NCBI RefSeq assembly: GCF_048060115.1 | Contig: NZ_JBHMIM010000020.1 | Span: forward strand, 43,564-107,563 | Reading direction: 5' to 3' | Length of the DNA stretch: 64,000 bases | Source: Micromonospora_E sp048060115 | GTDB lineage: Bacteria; Actinomycetota; Actinomycetes; Mycobacteriales; Micromonosporaceae | In this document: piece by piece, positions 17,805 to 25,934 of the stretch | Layout of the letters: each line of letters starts with the position of its first letter | How positions within the stretch are numbered: position 1 is the stretch's first letter | The notes under the pieces: model-generated | What the model was told of the DNA's origin: nothing | Seen by the model: the letters and a program-made list of their open reading frames with translations, nothing else | Databases searched by the model: none | Made by a program: the position numbers and the translations under genes

Positions 17805-20800
17805 TCACGAAGCCAGGGTGGGCGACCAGCCGTACCCGCTGGCGTCTCGCAAGCCCAGGCTCAGCAGCCGAGGTGCCTTGTTGCGCAACGCGAACCCCTG
17901 CACCTCGGCGAGGGTCGCCGCCCCGGCGTCCCGGTCACCGGCCTGCCGCCAGGAACGCACCGCCAACGCCAGCGCGATCATCCGGTCGGTGGTGGCGTCG
18001 ATCTCGCCGAAGCCGGCGGCGGCCGCACCGTGCAACTCGGCGGCCCGCCGGTGGTCGGCGTCGGCGGAAGCGACCGCACCACTGACGGTGTGCAGCGCGG
18101 CCTCGGCCCACGGGGTGCGGTACCGGAGCCGGTCGAGCATCGAACGCACCCGCACCGCGGTGTCCCGTCCACTGATCGCGGCGGCGAACGCGGCGGCGGC
18201 GATCCACTCGCCGCTGGCCAACGCGGTCACGTTGGACCAGGACCCGTCCAACTCGTCGAGCAGCGCCGCGGCCTCGGTGGTACGACCCTGCAGCGCCCGG
18301 CACAGTGCTCCCAGCCCGAGACTGTTCCAGTACGGCCGGCGGAACCCGCTGTCCCGGGCGGTCTGTACCGCGTCGGCGATGTCGTCGTTGCCACCGGCCC
18401 CGGCCACCGGCACCGGTTCGCCGCACAGCACCCGCAGACAGGACCGCAGACCGCGTACCTGGATGTCCCACCGGCCGCTGGGCGTCTCCACGAAGACGTC
18501 GGCGGCGGCGAGGAACGCGGCGAAGTCCCCGGCGAAGTAGGCCCGCATCGCCTCACCCGAGTAGCCGGTGCTCAGCCCGGATCCGGAGGCGGCGCCGGCC
18601 ATCAGCTGTTGAGCGCCGGACCAGTCGCCCTCCTCGCACAACGCGTACGAGAGGTTCTGCAGGGCCCGGGGCAGCGCCAGCAGTTGCTGCTCCCGGCACA
18701 TGTCGGTGGCGGCGCGCAGCTCGTCGAGGCCGCAGCGTTCACCGGACTGGTAGCGGGCCATCGCGACGGTGATCCGCGCGTTGATCGACATTTCGGCGAG
18801 ACCGAGACGTTCGGCGATGTCAGCCGCGGCGCCGGCTGCGGAGATCGCCGGATCCCGCTCCAGGTTGAGCATGTGCAGCCGGCCGAGTTCGGCGTACGCG
18901 TCGGCCTTCTGGTCGCTGTCGGGCAGGTCGTCGAACAGCTCCACCGCCCGGTCGAGGCAGCGCAGCGCCGCGTCCCGGTCGGTCCGTAGCCACGCGGCCC
19001 GCCCGAGCAGCGTCCAGGCGCGGGCCGCGCAGCCCTGGTCACCGATCGCGGTGAGCTGATCGGCCAGCGTACGCAGCTTCTCCTCGCCGTCGGCGGCGAG
19101 GAACGCCGGGCCGTTGCGCAGGAACGCGATCTCCTCGTCGAGCAGTTCCAGTTGCAGCCGCTGCGCCCGCCCACTGGCGCCGCCGTGGTCCACCACACCC
19201 AGGGCCCGTTCGACGTGGCCGGCGGCCACGTCCAGGGCATGCAGGCCGTACGCGCGGCGCGCCGCCCGGTGCAGGGCGTCGCGTACGTCGTCGGCATAGC
19301 CGCGGATGTCCAGGCCCAGCGTGTCGGCGATCTCATGGGCCGCCCACCGATGGTGGGCCAGCACCTCGGCCAGGTCGGTGTCCCGGTCGCCGGCGAGGGT
19401 GTCCAGCCAGTCTGCGGTCCGGGCGTGCCGGGCCACCCGTTCGCTGCGCGGCAGCCGCTGGTAGCACACGTCGCGCACCAGGATGTGCCGGAACCGGAAC
19501 TCCGGCTGTTGGGCCATTGCCGAACTTGCCTCTTCGTGCACGAAGTCGCGCTGCTCCAGCCGGCGCAGCGCCCGGTCGACCAGCTCCACCGACTGGCCCA
19601 GTGCGGCGGCCACCGCCCCCGGCCAGAACTGCACCCCGACCACCGCGGCGGCGAGCAGCACCGCCCGATCGGTGGCGTCCAAGAGATCGACCCGGTTGGC
19701 GATCACCCCGTGCACGCTGTCCGGGATCGGCAGGCCACCACCGTGGTCGAGGGCCCATCCCCGTCCGTTGCGTCGCAGCGCCCCCTGCTCCATCAGCATC
19801 CGCACGTACTCGTGGGCGTAGAGCGGGTTGCCGTCGGCGACCTCGACCAGCGGGCCGAGCAGGTCGGCGGAGAACGGCACGCCGCCGAACATGTGGGCGT
19901 AGAGGGTGGCGACGCCGCTGTCGCGCAGCGGCGGCAGGGTGACCGTCAGCGCGCCGGAGGTGGTGCCGGCCCAACCCTGGTCCCGGCTGATCAGCTCCGG
20001 GCGGGCGGTGCACAGCAGCAGCAGCGGCACCTGCCGGGCGGTGGCGCTGAGCAACTCCACGAAGCGCAGCATCGCGCCGTCCGCCCAGTGCAGGTCCTCG
20101 AAGACCAGCACGGTCGGTTGCCGGGCGGCCAGTGCCAGCAGGAACCGTCGCCAGGCCGACTCGGTCTCCTCGGCCGGAAGGTTGCGGTGCGGCAGCCCGA
20201 CCAGCGGGCGCAGCGCGTCGACCAGCCGATCCGTCTCCGTGCCGACCAGGGCGCCGACAGCGGCGGTGAGCCGGCGTTCCGCGACGCTCGCCAGGTCGGT
20301 GTCGAGGATGCCGGCCTCCGCCTTGACGATGTCGGCGAGCGCGGCGAAGGTGACGTTCTCGCCGAACGGGGGGCACCGGCCGATCCGCCAGGTCACTGGC
20401 TGGTCGACCAGCCGTTCGGTGTGCCGCAGCAGTTCGCGGACCAGCCGGCTCTTGCCGATGCCGGCCTGGCCGAGCACCGTCAGCACCTGCGGCCGCTGGT
20501 CACGGATCGACCGGTAGAGGGCGTTGACCAGCAGCCCCAGCTCGTGCTCCCGGTCGATTAGCGGGGTCGCGTCGCTCTGCTGGTCGATCGGCGCCGGCCG
20601 GAGCACCGCGACCGCCAACCACACCTCCGTCGGGGACGACCGGCCACGTAGCGTCACGGCCGGCTGGGCGTCGTACCGGATCACCTCCTTGGTGAGCGCA
20701 TGGGTGGTGCCGCAGACCAGCAATCCGCCCGGCGGCGCGACGGACTGCATCCGGGAGGCGGTGTTGACGACGTCACCGGCGAGGAACGCCTGGCCGCCGT

Positions 20801-21332
20801 CGCGGGCCGCGCCGATGTCGACCAGCGCTTCCCCGGTGGCCACCCCGATGCGGAACCGCAGACCGTCGCCGGCGGTCTCGGTGAAGTCGACCAGGGCGCG
20901 GCGCAGCTCCAGCCCGGCCCGTACACAGCGCAGCGCGTCGTTCTCCGTCGCCACCGGCGCGCCGAACAGAGCCATCACCGCGTCGCCGATGTACTTCTCC
21001 ACCACCCCGCCGTACTGGCCGACGACCCGGCGCACGACGGAGAAGAAGCTGGTCTGCATCCGGCGGACCTGCTCGGGATCCACCCGCTCGACATACGGAG
21101 TGAAGTTGATGAGGTCGATGAACAGGACACTGACCCGGCGCCGGTCCTCCTGGCTCGGCTCAGTCTGCCGGCGGGCGGTCTGCGGCTGCCCACAGGAGGT
21201 GCAGAAGCTTGCGTCCGCGGCCAGCGGCCGGTCACAGTGTGCACAGACAGGAGTCAGCGCCGTACCGCAGCCGCCGCAGTAGCGGTCGTTCTCGGCTGCG
21301 GCCCGGCCGCACTTGTCGCAGGGAGCGGTGAT
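17805..21332 (-). CDS. Zinc-ribbon adenylate cyclase fused to AAA ATPase and helical repeats; apparent ATC start
   Basis: About 1175 residues. In order: two Cys4 zinc ribbons (CDKCG...CGGCG and CAHCD...CTSCG), a class III cyclase domain with metal-binding Asp in VSVLFIDLINFTPY and in YIGDAVMALFG, an AAA domain with Walker A GQAGIGKSRL and Walker B VLVFEDLHWAD, then about 600 residues of TPR-like helices. No LuxR domain ends it. The first ordinary start codon, GTG at 21083, would remove both ribbons and the first metal Asp. The frame is open to 21459 with no ATG, GTG or TTG; a GAGGAGG site lies 5 bases before an ATC at 21332, which I take as the probable start. Confidence 0.75.
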   Translation of the reverse strand: MTAPCDKCGRAAAENDRYCGGCGTALTPVCAHCDRPLAADASFCTSCGQPQTARRQTEPSQEDRRRVSVLFIDLINFTPYVERVDPEQVRRMQTSFFSVVRRVVGQYGGVVEKYIGDAVMALFGAPVATENDALRCVRAGLELRRALVDFTETAGDGLRFRIGVATGEALVDIGAARDGGQAFLAGDVVNTASRMQSVAPPGGLLVCGTTHALTKEVIRYDAQPAVTLRGRSSPTEVWLAVAVLRPAPIDQQSDATPLIDREHELGLLVNALYRSIRDQRPQVLTVLGQAGIGKSRLVRELLRHTERLVDQPVTWRIGRCPPFGENVTFAALADIVKAEAGILDTDLASVAERRLTAAVGALVGTETDRLVDALRPLVGLPHRNLPAEETESAWRRFLLALAARQPTVLVFEDLHWADGAMLRFVELLSATARQVPLLLLCTARPELISRDQGWAGTTSGALTVTLPPLRDSGVATLYAHMFGGVPFSADLLGPLVEVADGNPLYAHEYVRMLMEQGALRRNGRGWALDHGGGLPIPDSVHGVIANRVDLLDATDRAVLLAAAVVGVQFWPGAVAAALGQSVELVDRALRRLEQRDFVHEEASSAMAQQPEFRFRHILVRDVCYQRLPRSERVARHARTADWLDTLAGDRDTDLAEVLAHHRWAAHEIADTLGLDIRGYADDVRDALHRAARRAYGLHALDVAAGHVERALGVVDHGGASGRAQRLQLELLDEEIAFLRNGPAFLAADGEEKLRTLADQLTAIGDQGCAARAWTLLGRAAWLRTDRDAALRCLDRAVELFDDLPDSDQKADAYAELGRLHMLNLERDPAISAAGAAADIAERLGLAEMSINARITVAMARYQSGERCGLDELRAATDMCREQQLLALPRALQNLSYALCEEGDWSGAQQLMAGAASGSGLSTGYSGEAMRAYFAGDFAAFLAAADVFVETPSGRWDIQVRGLRSCLRVLCGEPVPVAGAGGNDDIADAVQTARDSGFRRPYWNSLGLGALCRALQGRTTEAAALLDELDGSWSNVTALASGEWIAAAAFAAAISGRDTAVRVRSMLDRLRYRTPWAEAALHTVSGAVASADADHRRAAELHGAAAAGFGEIDATTDRMIALALAVRSWRQAGDRDAGAATLAEVQGFALRNKAPRLLSLGLRDASGYGWSPTLAS

Positions 21333-21500
21333 GCCGGCCTCCTCGCAGGAGCGTCGAGTCGGGAGCCTACTGTCGCATCTGGCCCGCCGCCCTGGCCAGC
21401 GGCCTCCCGGCCGGGCGTGGCGGCGGTACAGCTGACCGTCGGGGTCGACCGGACGGCCAGGTCACAGCCTTCCTGCGGCCGAGTACCTCCGGAGGCGTCA

Positions 21501-21539
21501 ACTGTCCATAACCGGGCTGTTGGCTAATGGACAGTCCAT
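21501..21539. promoter_or_regulatory. Inverted repeats upstream of the small repeat protein (candidate operator)
   Basis: ACTGTCCAT (21501-21509) and ATGGACAGT (21527-21535) form a 9-bp inverted repeat with a 17-base spacer. The second arm is itself part of a 13-base palindrome (21527-21539). The sequence TGTCCAT or its complement thus occurs three times. It lies about 60 bases before the ATG at 21601 and may be an operator; the binding protein is unknown. Confidence 0.45.
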
Positions 21540-21600
21540 CTGGCGGTGGTATCGGGATACATTCGTTCCGCCAGTTCAGACCGAGCAGGGGAGTCCTGAC

Positions 21601-21831
21601 ATGGTGTACGTCAAGTTGGAGAAGGACTGGACCGACGCCTCCGGCGCCGGCCACTCCGCAGGGGAGATGGTGGATCTCGACGCCGGCACCTTGGCCAAGC
21701 TCCAGAAGGAGGGCGTGGTTGCCGAGGACTGGATCGGGCCGACCGGCGAGAAGGTCGGCACCACCTGGATCGGGCCGACCGGCGAGAAGGTCGGCACCAC
21801 CTGGGCCGGGCCGGGCGGCAGCCAGCCCTGA
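21601..21831 (+). CDS. Small acidic protein with tandem 12-residue repeats
   Basis: 76 residues, unassigned. The first 40 residues (VKLEKDWTDASGAGHSAGEM followed by VDLDAGTLAKLQKEGVV) look like a small folded domain; the VDLDAxTLAKLxxEGVV style recalls short phage or structural proteins, but this is a guess. The tail repeats WIGPTGEKVGTT twice exactly, then WAGPGG. The ATG at 21601 is preceded by GCAGGGGAG. The gene stands alone between two minus-strand genes and ends at a bidirectional hairpin. Its promoter carries inverted repeats. It is too short for a confident family call. Confidence 0.6.
   Translation: MVYVKLEKDWTDASGAGHSAGEMVDLDAGTLAKLQKEGVVAEDWIGPTGEKVGTTWIGPTGEKVGTTWAGPGGSQP
21730..21801 (+). 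repeat. 36-bp perfect tandem repeat encoding a 12-residue motif
   Basis: Two identical 36-base units (21730-21765 and 21766-21801), with the start of a third, diverged unit afterwards. Identity at silent positions implies a recent duplication or continuing slippage. Confidence 0.9.
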
Positions 21832-21849
21832 GTCGCAGCTTTCGAGTGT

Positions 21850-21883
21850 CGGGCGGTACGTGGCGGTCGTCGCGTACCGCCCG
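21850..21883. terminator. Hairpin between convergent repeat-protein and Crp genes
   Basis: A perfect 11-bp stem (21850-21860 with 21873-21883) and 12-base loop between two convergent stop codons. Probably a shared terminator. Confidence 0.6.
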
Positions 21884-21909
21884 CTGCTGGCACGGTGTCG
21901 GCGGGCGGG

Positions 21910-22602
21910 TCAGCGATCGGCCATGCCGGCCCGGCGGCGCAGGGCTGCGACGTCGGTCACCACGATGCGCCGGCCCTCCGTACGCAGCCAGCCCCGGCTG
22001 CTGAACGACCCGATCGCCTGGTTGACGCTCTGCCGGGAGCCACCGGCCATCTCCGCGAGTTGGCTCTGGTTGAGCTCGATGGTGATCATCGGCGCCTGGC
22101 TCTCGCCGGCGAGTCGCACCAGGGTCTTGGCCACCCGCCCCGGGAGATCGAGGAAGACATGATCGGCGTTCTGTTCGGTGAGTCGGCGGATCAACGCGCC
22201 GAGTGAGCGCATCACCGCGTCGAGAATCCGGGGATTGGAGTGCACCAGATCCATGAAGGCGCCTCGGGACAACGCCAACGCGGCGCAGTCCTCGATGGCC
22301 TCCGCCGAGGCGGACCGGGTGGAGGCGTCCAGCAGCGACACCTCACCGAGCACATCGGGCGGGCGGATCACCGACAGCACCGCCCGCTCGCCGGTCGGTG
22401 CGGTGCGGAAGACCGCGATCGCCCCCCGTTTGAGCACGATCAGCGAATCGCCGGGATCGTTCTCCACGAACAGCAACTGCCCTCTGCGATAGGTGCGGGG
22501 GACGGCGGCGGCGATCACCCGTTGCCGGACCTCAGGCTCGAGACCGGCGAACATGTCCACGCCGGTGAGCGCGTCACCCGGCTCCGGCAGGCGCATCTCC
22601 AC
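21910..22602 (-). CDS. Crp/Fnr-family transcription regulator
   Basis: 230 residues. A cyclic-nucleotide-binding beta roll (GDSLIVLKRGAIAVFR, phosphate-binding cassette LGEVSLLDASTRSASAEA) is joined to a winged helix (ELNQSQLAEMAGGSRQSVNQAI). The conserved Glu and Arg of the binding cassette are present, so cAMP or another nucleotide may be the effector, which is notable since a cyclase-domain gene lies just downstream. GTG at 22602 is chosen because GGGAGGGG ends 7 bases before it. Target genes are unknown; autoregulation is possible given the inverted repeats upstream. Confidence 0.88.
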   Translation of the reverse strand: MEMRLPEPGDALTGVDMFAGLEPEVRQRVIAAAVPRTYRRGQLLFVENDPGDSLIVLKRGAIAVFRTAPTGERAVLSVIRPPDVLGEVSLLDASTRSASAEAIEDCAALALSRGAFMDLVHSNPRILDAVMRSLGALIRRLTEQNADHVFLDLPGRVAKTLVRLAGESQAPMITIELNQSQLAEMAGGSRQSVNQAIGSFSSRGWLRTEGRRIVVTDVAALRRRAGMADR

Positions 22603-22975
22603 GGTCCAACCCCTCCCACCAAAGGCACCACGCCACCGAGGGCACCATCTGGCTGAGGGCGCCATCGCACCCGGCCGGGATGCCACCGTCACGGGCGAAC
22701 ATGAAATAGATACCGTTCGGAGAACGGTGTCAACATCAGATCATGGCTCCCGTGTCGCGTGGTGTACACCCCCACCATCATTTCTGTGACAGTCCTGTGC
22801 CCGACAAACCGGCAGGCTAGTGGCCAGATCCGCCGGTGGGTGGGGGCCGGGACGGGGGCCCGGTGGATCGGGCCGTGGGAAACAGTTGCCGGCCGGAGCG
22901 CGACCCGTCGGGGGGTGACGCTCCGGCCGGCACCCCGGTGGGCGTCGGGTGTCGGCATCGGCGAGGATGGCGGCA
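22603..22975. promoter_or_regulatory. Divergent intergenic region with several inverted repeats
   Basis: 373 bases between the Crp-type gene and the exoribonuclease gene. It holds ACCGTTC/GAACGGT with a 3-base spacer (22712-22728), the perfect palindrome GGTGTACACC (22761-22770), and a 13-bp perfect stem with 18-base loop (22888-22900 with 22919-22931) about 45 bases before the exoribonuclease start. The first two lie in an AT-richer stretch and are candidate operators; the third may be a terminator or leader hairpin. No gene is supported here. Confidence 0.45.
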
Positions 22976-23482
22976 ATGACCTACCGCTACTTCTACGACT
23001 GCGAGTTCATCGAGGACGGCCGTGTCGTCGACCTGGTCTCGATCGGGGTCGTCGACGAGCACGGCCGGGAGTTCTATGCGGTCTCCACCGAGTTCGACGC
23101 GACCCGCGCCGTCCCGTGGGTGCGCCGCAACGTACTCGACAAACTTCCGTCGCCGGCCGACCCGGCGTGGCGTTCCCGGGAGCGCATCCGCGACGAGCTC
23201 TACGAGTTCCTGGTGGCCCCGTTGCGCGACGGTGCGGCCGACGAGCTCGAGCTGTGGGCGTGGTACGCCGCATACGACCATGTCGCGCTGGCCCAACTGT
23301 GGGGCGCCATGCCGGCATTGCCCCGGGCGATCCCGCGTTTCACGAAGGATCTTCGTCAGCGATGGGACGACGCCGGCCGGCCCCATCTGCCGGCCGCCGT
23401 GGCCGACCGGCACGACGCGCTCGTCGACGCCCGGCACAACCTGGCGCGCTGGCAGGTGATCAGCCAGGCGTACCGGCGGTGA
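22976..23482 (+). CDS. DEDDh 3'-5' exoribonuclease (Rv2179c-like)
   Basis: 168 residues. The DEDDh residues are visible: DCEF (Asp and Glu), Asp in WYAAYDHVAL, and His/Asp in ADRHDALVDARHN. This matches the actinobacterial 3' exoribonuclease family typified by Rv2179c, which trims 3' overhangs of RNA. The ATG at 22976 is preferred because conserved sequence begins at TYRYFYDCEF; an upstream ATG in frame would add nine unconserved residues. In M. tuberculosis Rv2179c neighbours aroG, which here is 14 kb away behind accessory genes. Confidence 0.88.
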   Translation: MTYRYFYDCEFIEDGRVVDLVSIGVVDEHGREFYAVSTEFDATRAVPWVRRNVLDKLPSPADPAWRSRERIRDELYEFLVAPLRDGAADELELWAWYAAYDHVALAQLWGAMPALPRAIPRFTKDLRQRWDDAGRPHLPAAVADRHDALVDARHNLARWQVISQAYRR

Positions 23483-23659
23483 CCGGTGCCCCCGGCCCCG
23501 GTGATCCTCGGGGTCTGGTCGGCGCGTCACCGGCCCGGCCGATACAGTGCAGCTCTGACGGCCCGCCCCGGGCTGGCAATGACGCCGACGGTCTGACCGG
23601 ACTTCGTTCCTGGGGCTCGAGTGGGCTTACCGCACAGTTTCCTGGAGGATGAGCGGATC

Positions 23660-24688
23660 ATGCGTATCGGCGTGCTCACCGGTGGTGGCGACTGCCCTGG
23701 CCTGAACGCCGTGATCAGAGCGGTGGTGCGCAAGGGCGTCGCCAGCTACGGTCACGAGTTCATCGGGTTCCGCGACGGCTGGCGTGGACCGTTGGAGGGG
23801 CTGAGCCGGCCTCTCGGCATCGACGACGTGCGGGGCATCCTGCCCCGTGGCGGCACGATCCTGGGCTCGTCCCGCACCAACCCGTTCAAGATCGACGGTG
23901 GGGTCGAGCGGATCAAGGAGAACCTGACCAGCCAGGGCGTCGACGCCTTGGTCGCGATCGGCGGTGAGGACACCCTCGGTGTCGCCACCAAGCTGCACGA
24001 ACTCGGCGTCCAGGTGGTCGGCGTGCCGAAGACGATCGACAACGACCTCAACGCCACCGACTACACGTTCGGCTTCGACACCGCGGTCAACATCGCGATG
24101 GAGGCCATCGACCGGCTGCACACCACCGCCGAGAGCCACCACCGCACCCTGGTGGTCGAGGTGATGGGTCGTCACGCCGGCTGGATCGCACTGCACGCCG
24201 GTCTGGCCGGTGGCGCGAACGTGATCCTGCTGCCCGAGCGTGAGTTCGACATCGAGCAGGTGGCCACCTACGTCGAGAAGCGCTTCCAGAAGCAGTACGC
24301 GCCGATCGTGGTGGTCGCCGAGGGCGCCCAGCCGATGCAGGGCCAGATGGTCCTGCAGAACCAGGAGCTGGACTCCTTCGGGCATGTCCGCCTCGGTGGG
24401 ATCGGCCAGTGGCTCGCCGAGCAGTTGGAGGCCAAGACCGGCAAGGAGGCCCGTACCGTGGTGCTGGGGCACATCCAGCGTGGCGGTACGCCGACCGCGT
24501 TCGACCGGGTGCTCGCCACCCGGCTCGGCCTGCACGCCATCGACGCGGCGAACGACGGCGACTGGGGCAAGATGGTCGGCATCCGGGGCACGGACATCGT
24601 CCGGGTGCCGCTGGCCGAGGCGACCCGTGAGCTCAAGACGGTGCCACTGGAGCGCTACACCGAGGCCGAGGTCTTCTTCGGCAGCTGA
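23660..24688 (+). CDS. pfkA: 6-phosphofructokinase with pyrophosphate-type signature residues
   Basis: 342 residues. The start GVLTGGGDCPGLNAVIR, GGEDT at 101-105 and PKTIDND at 123-129 identify a PfkA-type enzyme. Numbering coincides with E. coli PfkA: position 104 is Asp and 124 is Lys, where ATP enzymes have Gly; this pair is the recognised signature of pyrophosphate-dependent PFK, as in Amycolatopsis methanolica. Catalytic Asp127 is present. It would thus phosphorylate fructose 6-phosphate with PPi, reversibly; this is inference and some actinobacterial members with one of these changes still use ATP. GGAGG precedes the ATG. Followed by two strong hairpins. Confidence 0.92.
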   Translation: MRIGVLTGGGDCPGLNAVIRAVVRKGVASYGHEFIGFRDGWRGPLEGLSRPLGIDDVRGILPRGGTILGSSRTNPFKIDGGVERIKENLTSQGVDALVAIGGEDTLGVATKLHELGVQVVGVPKTIDNDLNATDYTFGFDTAVNIAMEAIDRLHTTAESHHRTLVVEVMGRHAGWIALHAGLAGGANVILLPEREFDIEQVATYVEKRFQKQYAPIVVVAEGAQPMQGQMVLQNQELDSFGHVRLGGIGQWLAEQLEAKTGKEARTVVLGHIQRGGTPTAFDRVLATRLGLHAIDAANDGDWGKMVGIRGTDIVRVPLAEATRELKTVPLERYTEAEVFFGS

Positions 24689-24702
24689 GGCATCGTGGCG
24701 GC

Positions 24703-24776
24703 GGGTGGGGCGTACCCCGTTCCTCGGGGGTGCCCCACCCGGCTCCCGGGCTGAGCCGGCACCGCCGGCTCAGCCC
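24703..24776 (+). terminator. Tandem hairpins between pfkA and proC
   Basis: Two stems in series: a 9-bp outer stem (24703-24711 with 24732-24740) and a perfect 13-bp stem (24748-24760 with 24764-24776) with a 3-base loop. They start just after the pfkA stop and probably separate it from proC. Confidence 0.7.
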
Positions 24777-24803
24777 GGCCTTCCGACGAAAGGTGACGTA
24801 CGG

Positions 24804-25622
24804 ATGCCTCCCGGCGCGCACACCATCGCCGTCATCGGTGCCGGCAAGATCGGTGAGCTGGTCCTCTCCGGCCTGTTGCGGGCCGGTTGGCCGGCCGCCC
24901 AGCTGATGGCCACCACCCGCCGACGCGAGCGGGCCGAGGACATCGCGGTGCGCTACGGCGTCTCGGTGGTGGACAATGACACCGCTGTCGACCGGGCCGA
25001 GGTGCTGGCGGTCGCGGTCAAGCCCCAGGACGCCGCCGCCCTGCTGGACCAGATCGGTCCGAAGGTGCCCGCCGACAAGCTGGTCATCTCGCTCTGCGCC
25101 GGCCTGCCGACCGAGTTCTTCGCCCGCCGGCTACCGGTCGGCACCCCGGTGGTGCGGGTGATGACAAATACTCCGGCGCTGGTGGATCAGGCGATGACGG
25201 CGATCTCCGCCGGCCGGCACGCCACCGCCGAGCATCTGGCGTTGGCAGAGGAGATGTTCACCCCGCTCGGCATCACCATCCGGGTGCCGGAGAGTCAGCA
25301 GGACGCGGTCACCGCGCTGTCCGGCTCTGGTCCGGCGTACTTCTATCTGCTGGTCGAGGCGATGATCGACGCGGGCATCCTGCTCGGGCTGCCCCGTCAG
25401 GTGGCGCACGATCTCATCGTACAGACCGCGATCGGCTCGGCGGTGATGCTGCGCGACTCCGGCGAACATCCGGTGAAACTGCGGGAAGCGGTCACCTCAC
25501 CGGCCGGCACCACCATCTCCGCCATCCGTGAGTTGGAGAACCACGGTGTACGGGCGGCGCTGCTCGCCGCGCTGGAGGCGGCCCGGGACCGGGCCCGTGA
25601 GTTGGCGGCCCAGCACGGGTGA
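24804..25622 (+). CDS. proC: Pyrroline-5-carboxylate reductase
   Basis: 272 residues. The Rossmann loop VIGAGKIGELVLSGLLRAGW binds NAD(P)H, VKPQD and the family signature near SPAGTTISAIRELENHGVRAAL close to the C-terminus identify ProC. It carries out the last step of proline synthesis, reducing pyrroline-5-carboxylate. The ATG at 24804 lies after a CGAAAGGTGA site; the frame is open well upstream but that part overlaps pfkA in another frame and is not real. Complete, normal length. The gene stands alone between hairpins. Confidence 0.95.
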   Translation: MPPGAHTIAVIGAGKIGELVLSGLLRAGWPAAQLMATTRRRERAEDIAVRYGVSVVDNDTAVDRAEVLAVAVKPQDAAALLDQIGPKVPADKLVISLCAGLPTEFFARRLPVGTPVVRVMTNTPALVDQAMTAISAGRHATAEHLALAEEMFTPLGITIRVPESQQDAVTALSGSGPAYFYLLVEAMIDAGILLGLPRQVAHDLIVQTAIGSAVMLRDSGEHPVKLREAVTSPAGTTISAIRELENHGVRAALLAALEAARDRARELAAQHG

Positions 25623-25934
25623 GGTATTCATTCACGCCGTAGGGCTTCCGCCCAACGTGTCGAGTTGACTACCGTTTGCAACATCGGTGGTCGTGTTGGT
25701 CCGATCTTCGCCCCCGCTGACCGGAGCCCGGCGAGCACCGAGATCGACGTCGTGTCGTGACTTCCCCCTGCGGCGACGTCGAGAGCCGGCCCTGGTTGCC
25801 CCCCTGCGGTCGGCTGACCGGGCGCGTCCCGCCGACGCGCCCAGTGCCGCCGCCGGCGCTCGGCGACCGGCGGCGGCCCGGGGCAAGCCTTGGCGGCAGC
25901 CCGCAAAGCGGCCGGATGGACCATACTGTCGGAC
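25623..25934 (+). other. Structured intergenic region after proC
   Basis: 312 bases with no supported gene. Two GC-only hairpins stand in series: a 9-bp stem (25820-25828 with 25834-25842) and an 11-bp stem (25846-25856 with 25867-25877). They may form a terminator for proC or an attenuating leader before the DUF2203 gene. A CATACT/TACTGT -10-like element at 25922-25929 ends a few bases before the GTG at 25935. Confidence 0.45.

Noticed and set aside
17805..21083. Cyclase-ATPase starting at GTG 21083
   Set aside because: This start drops two zinc ribbons and the first metal-binding Asp, all encoded in the same open frame directly upstream.
22699..22728. SOS (LexA) box from CGAAC and GTTCG
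   Set aside because: Spacing of 14 bases is too wide for a LexA site; the tight ACCGTTC/GAACGGT repeat explains the right part better.
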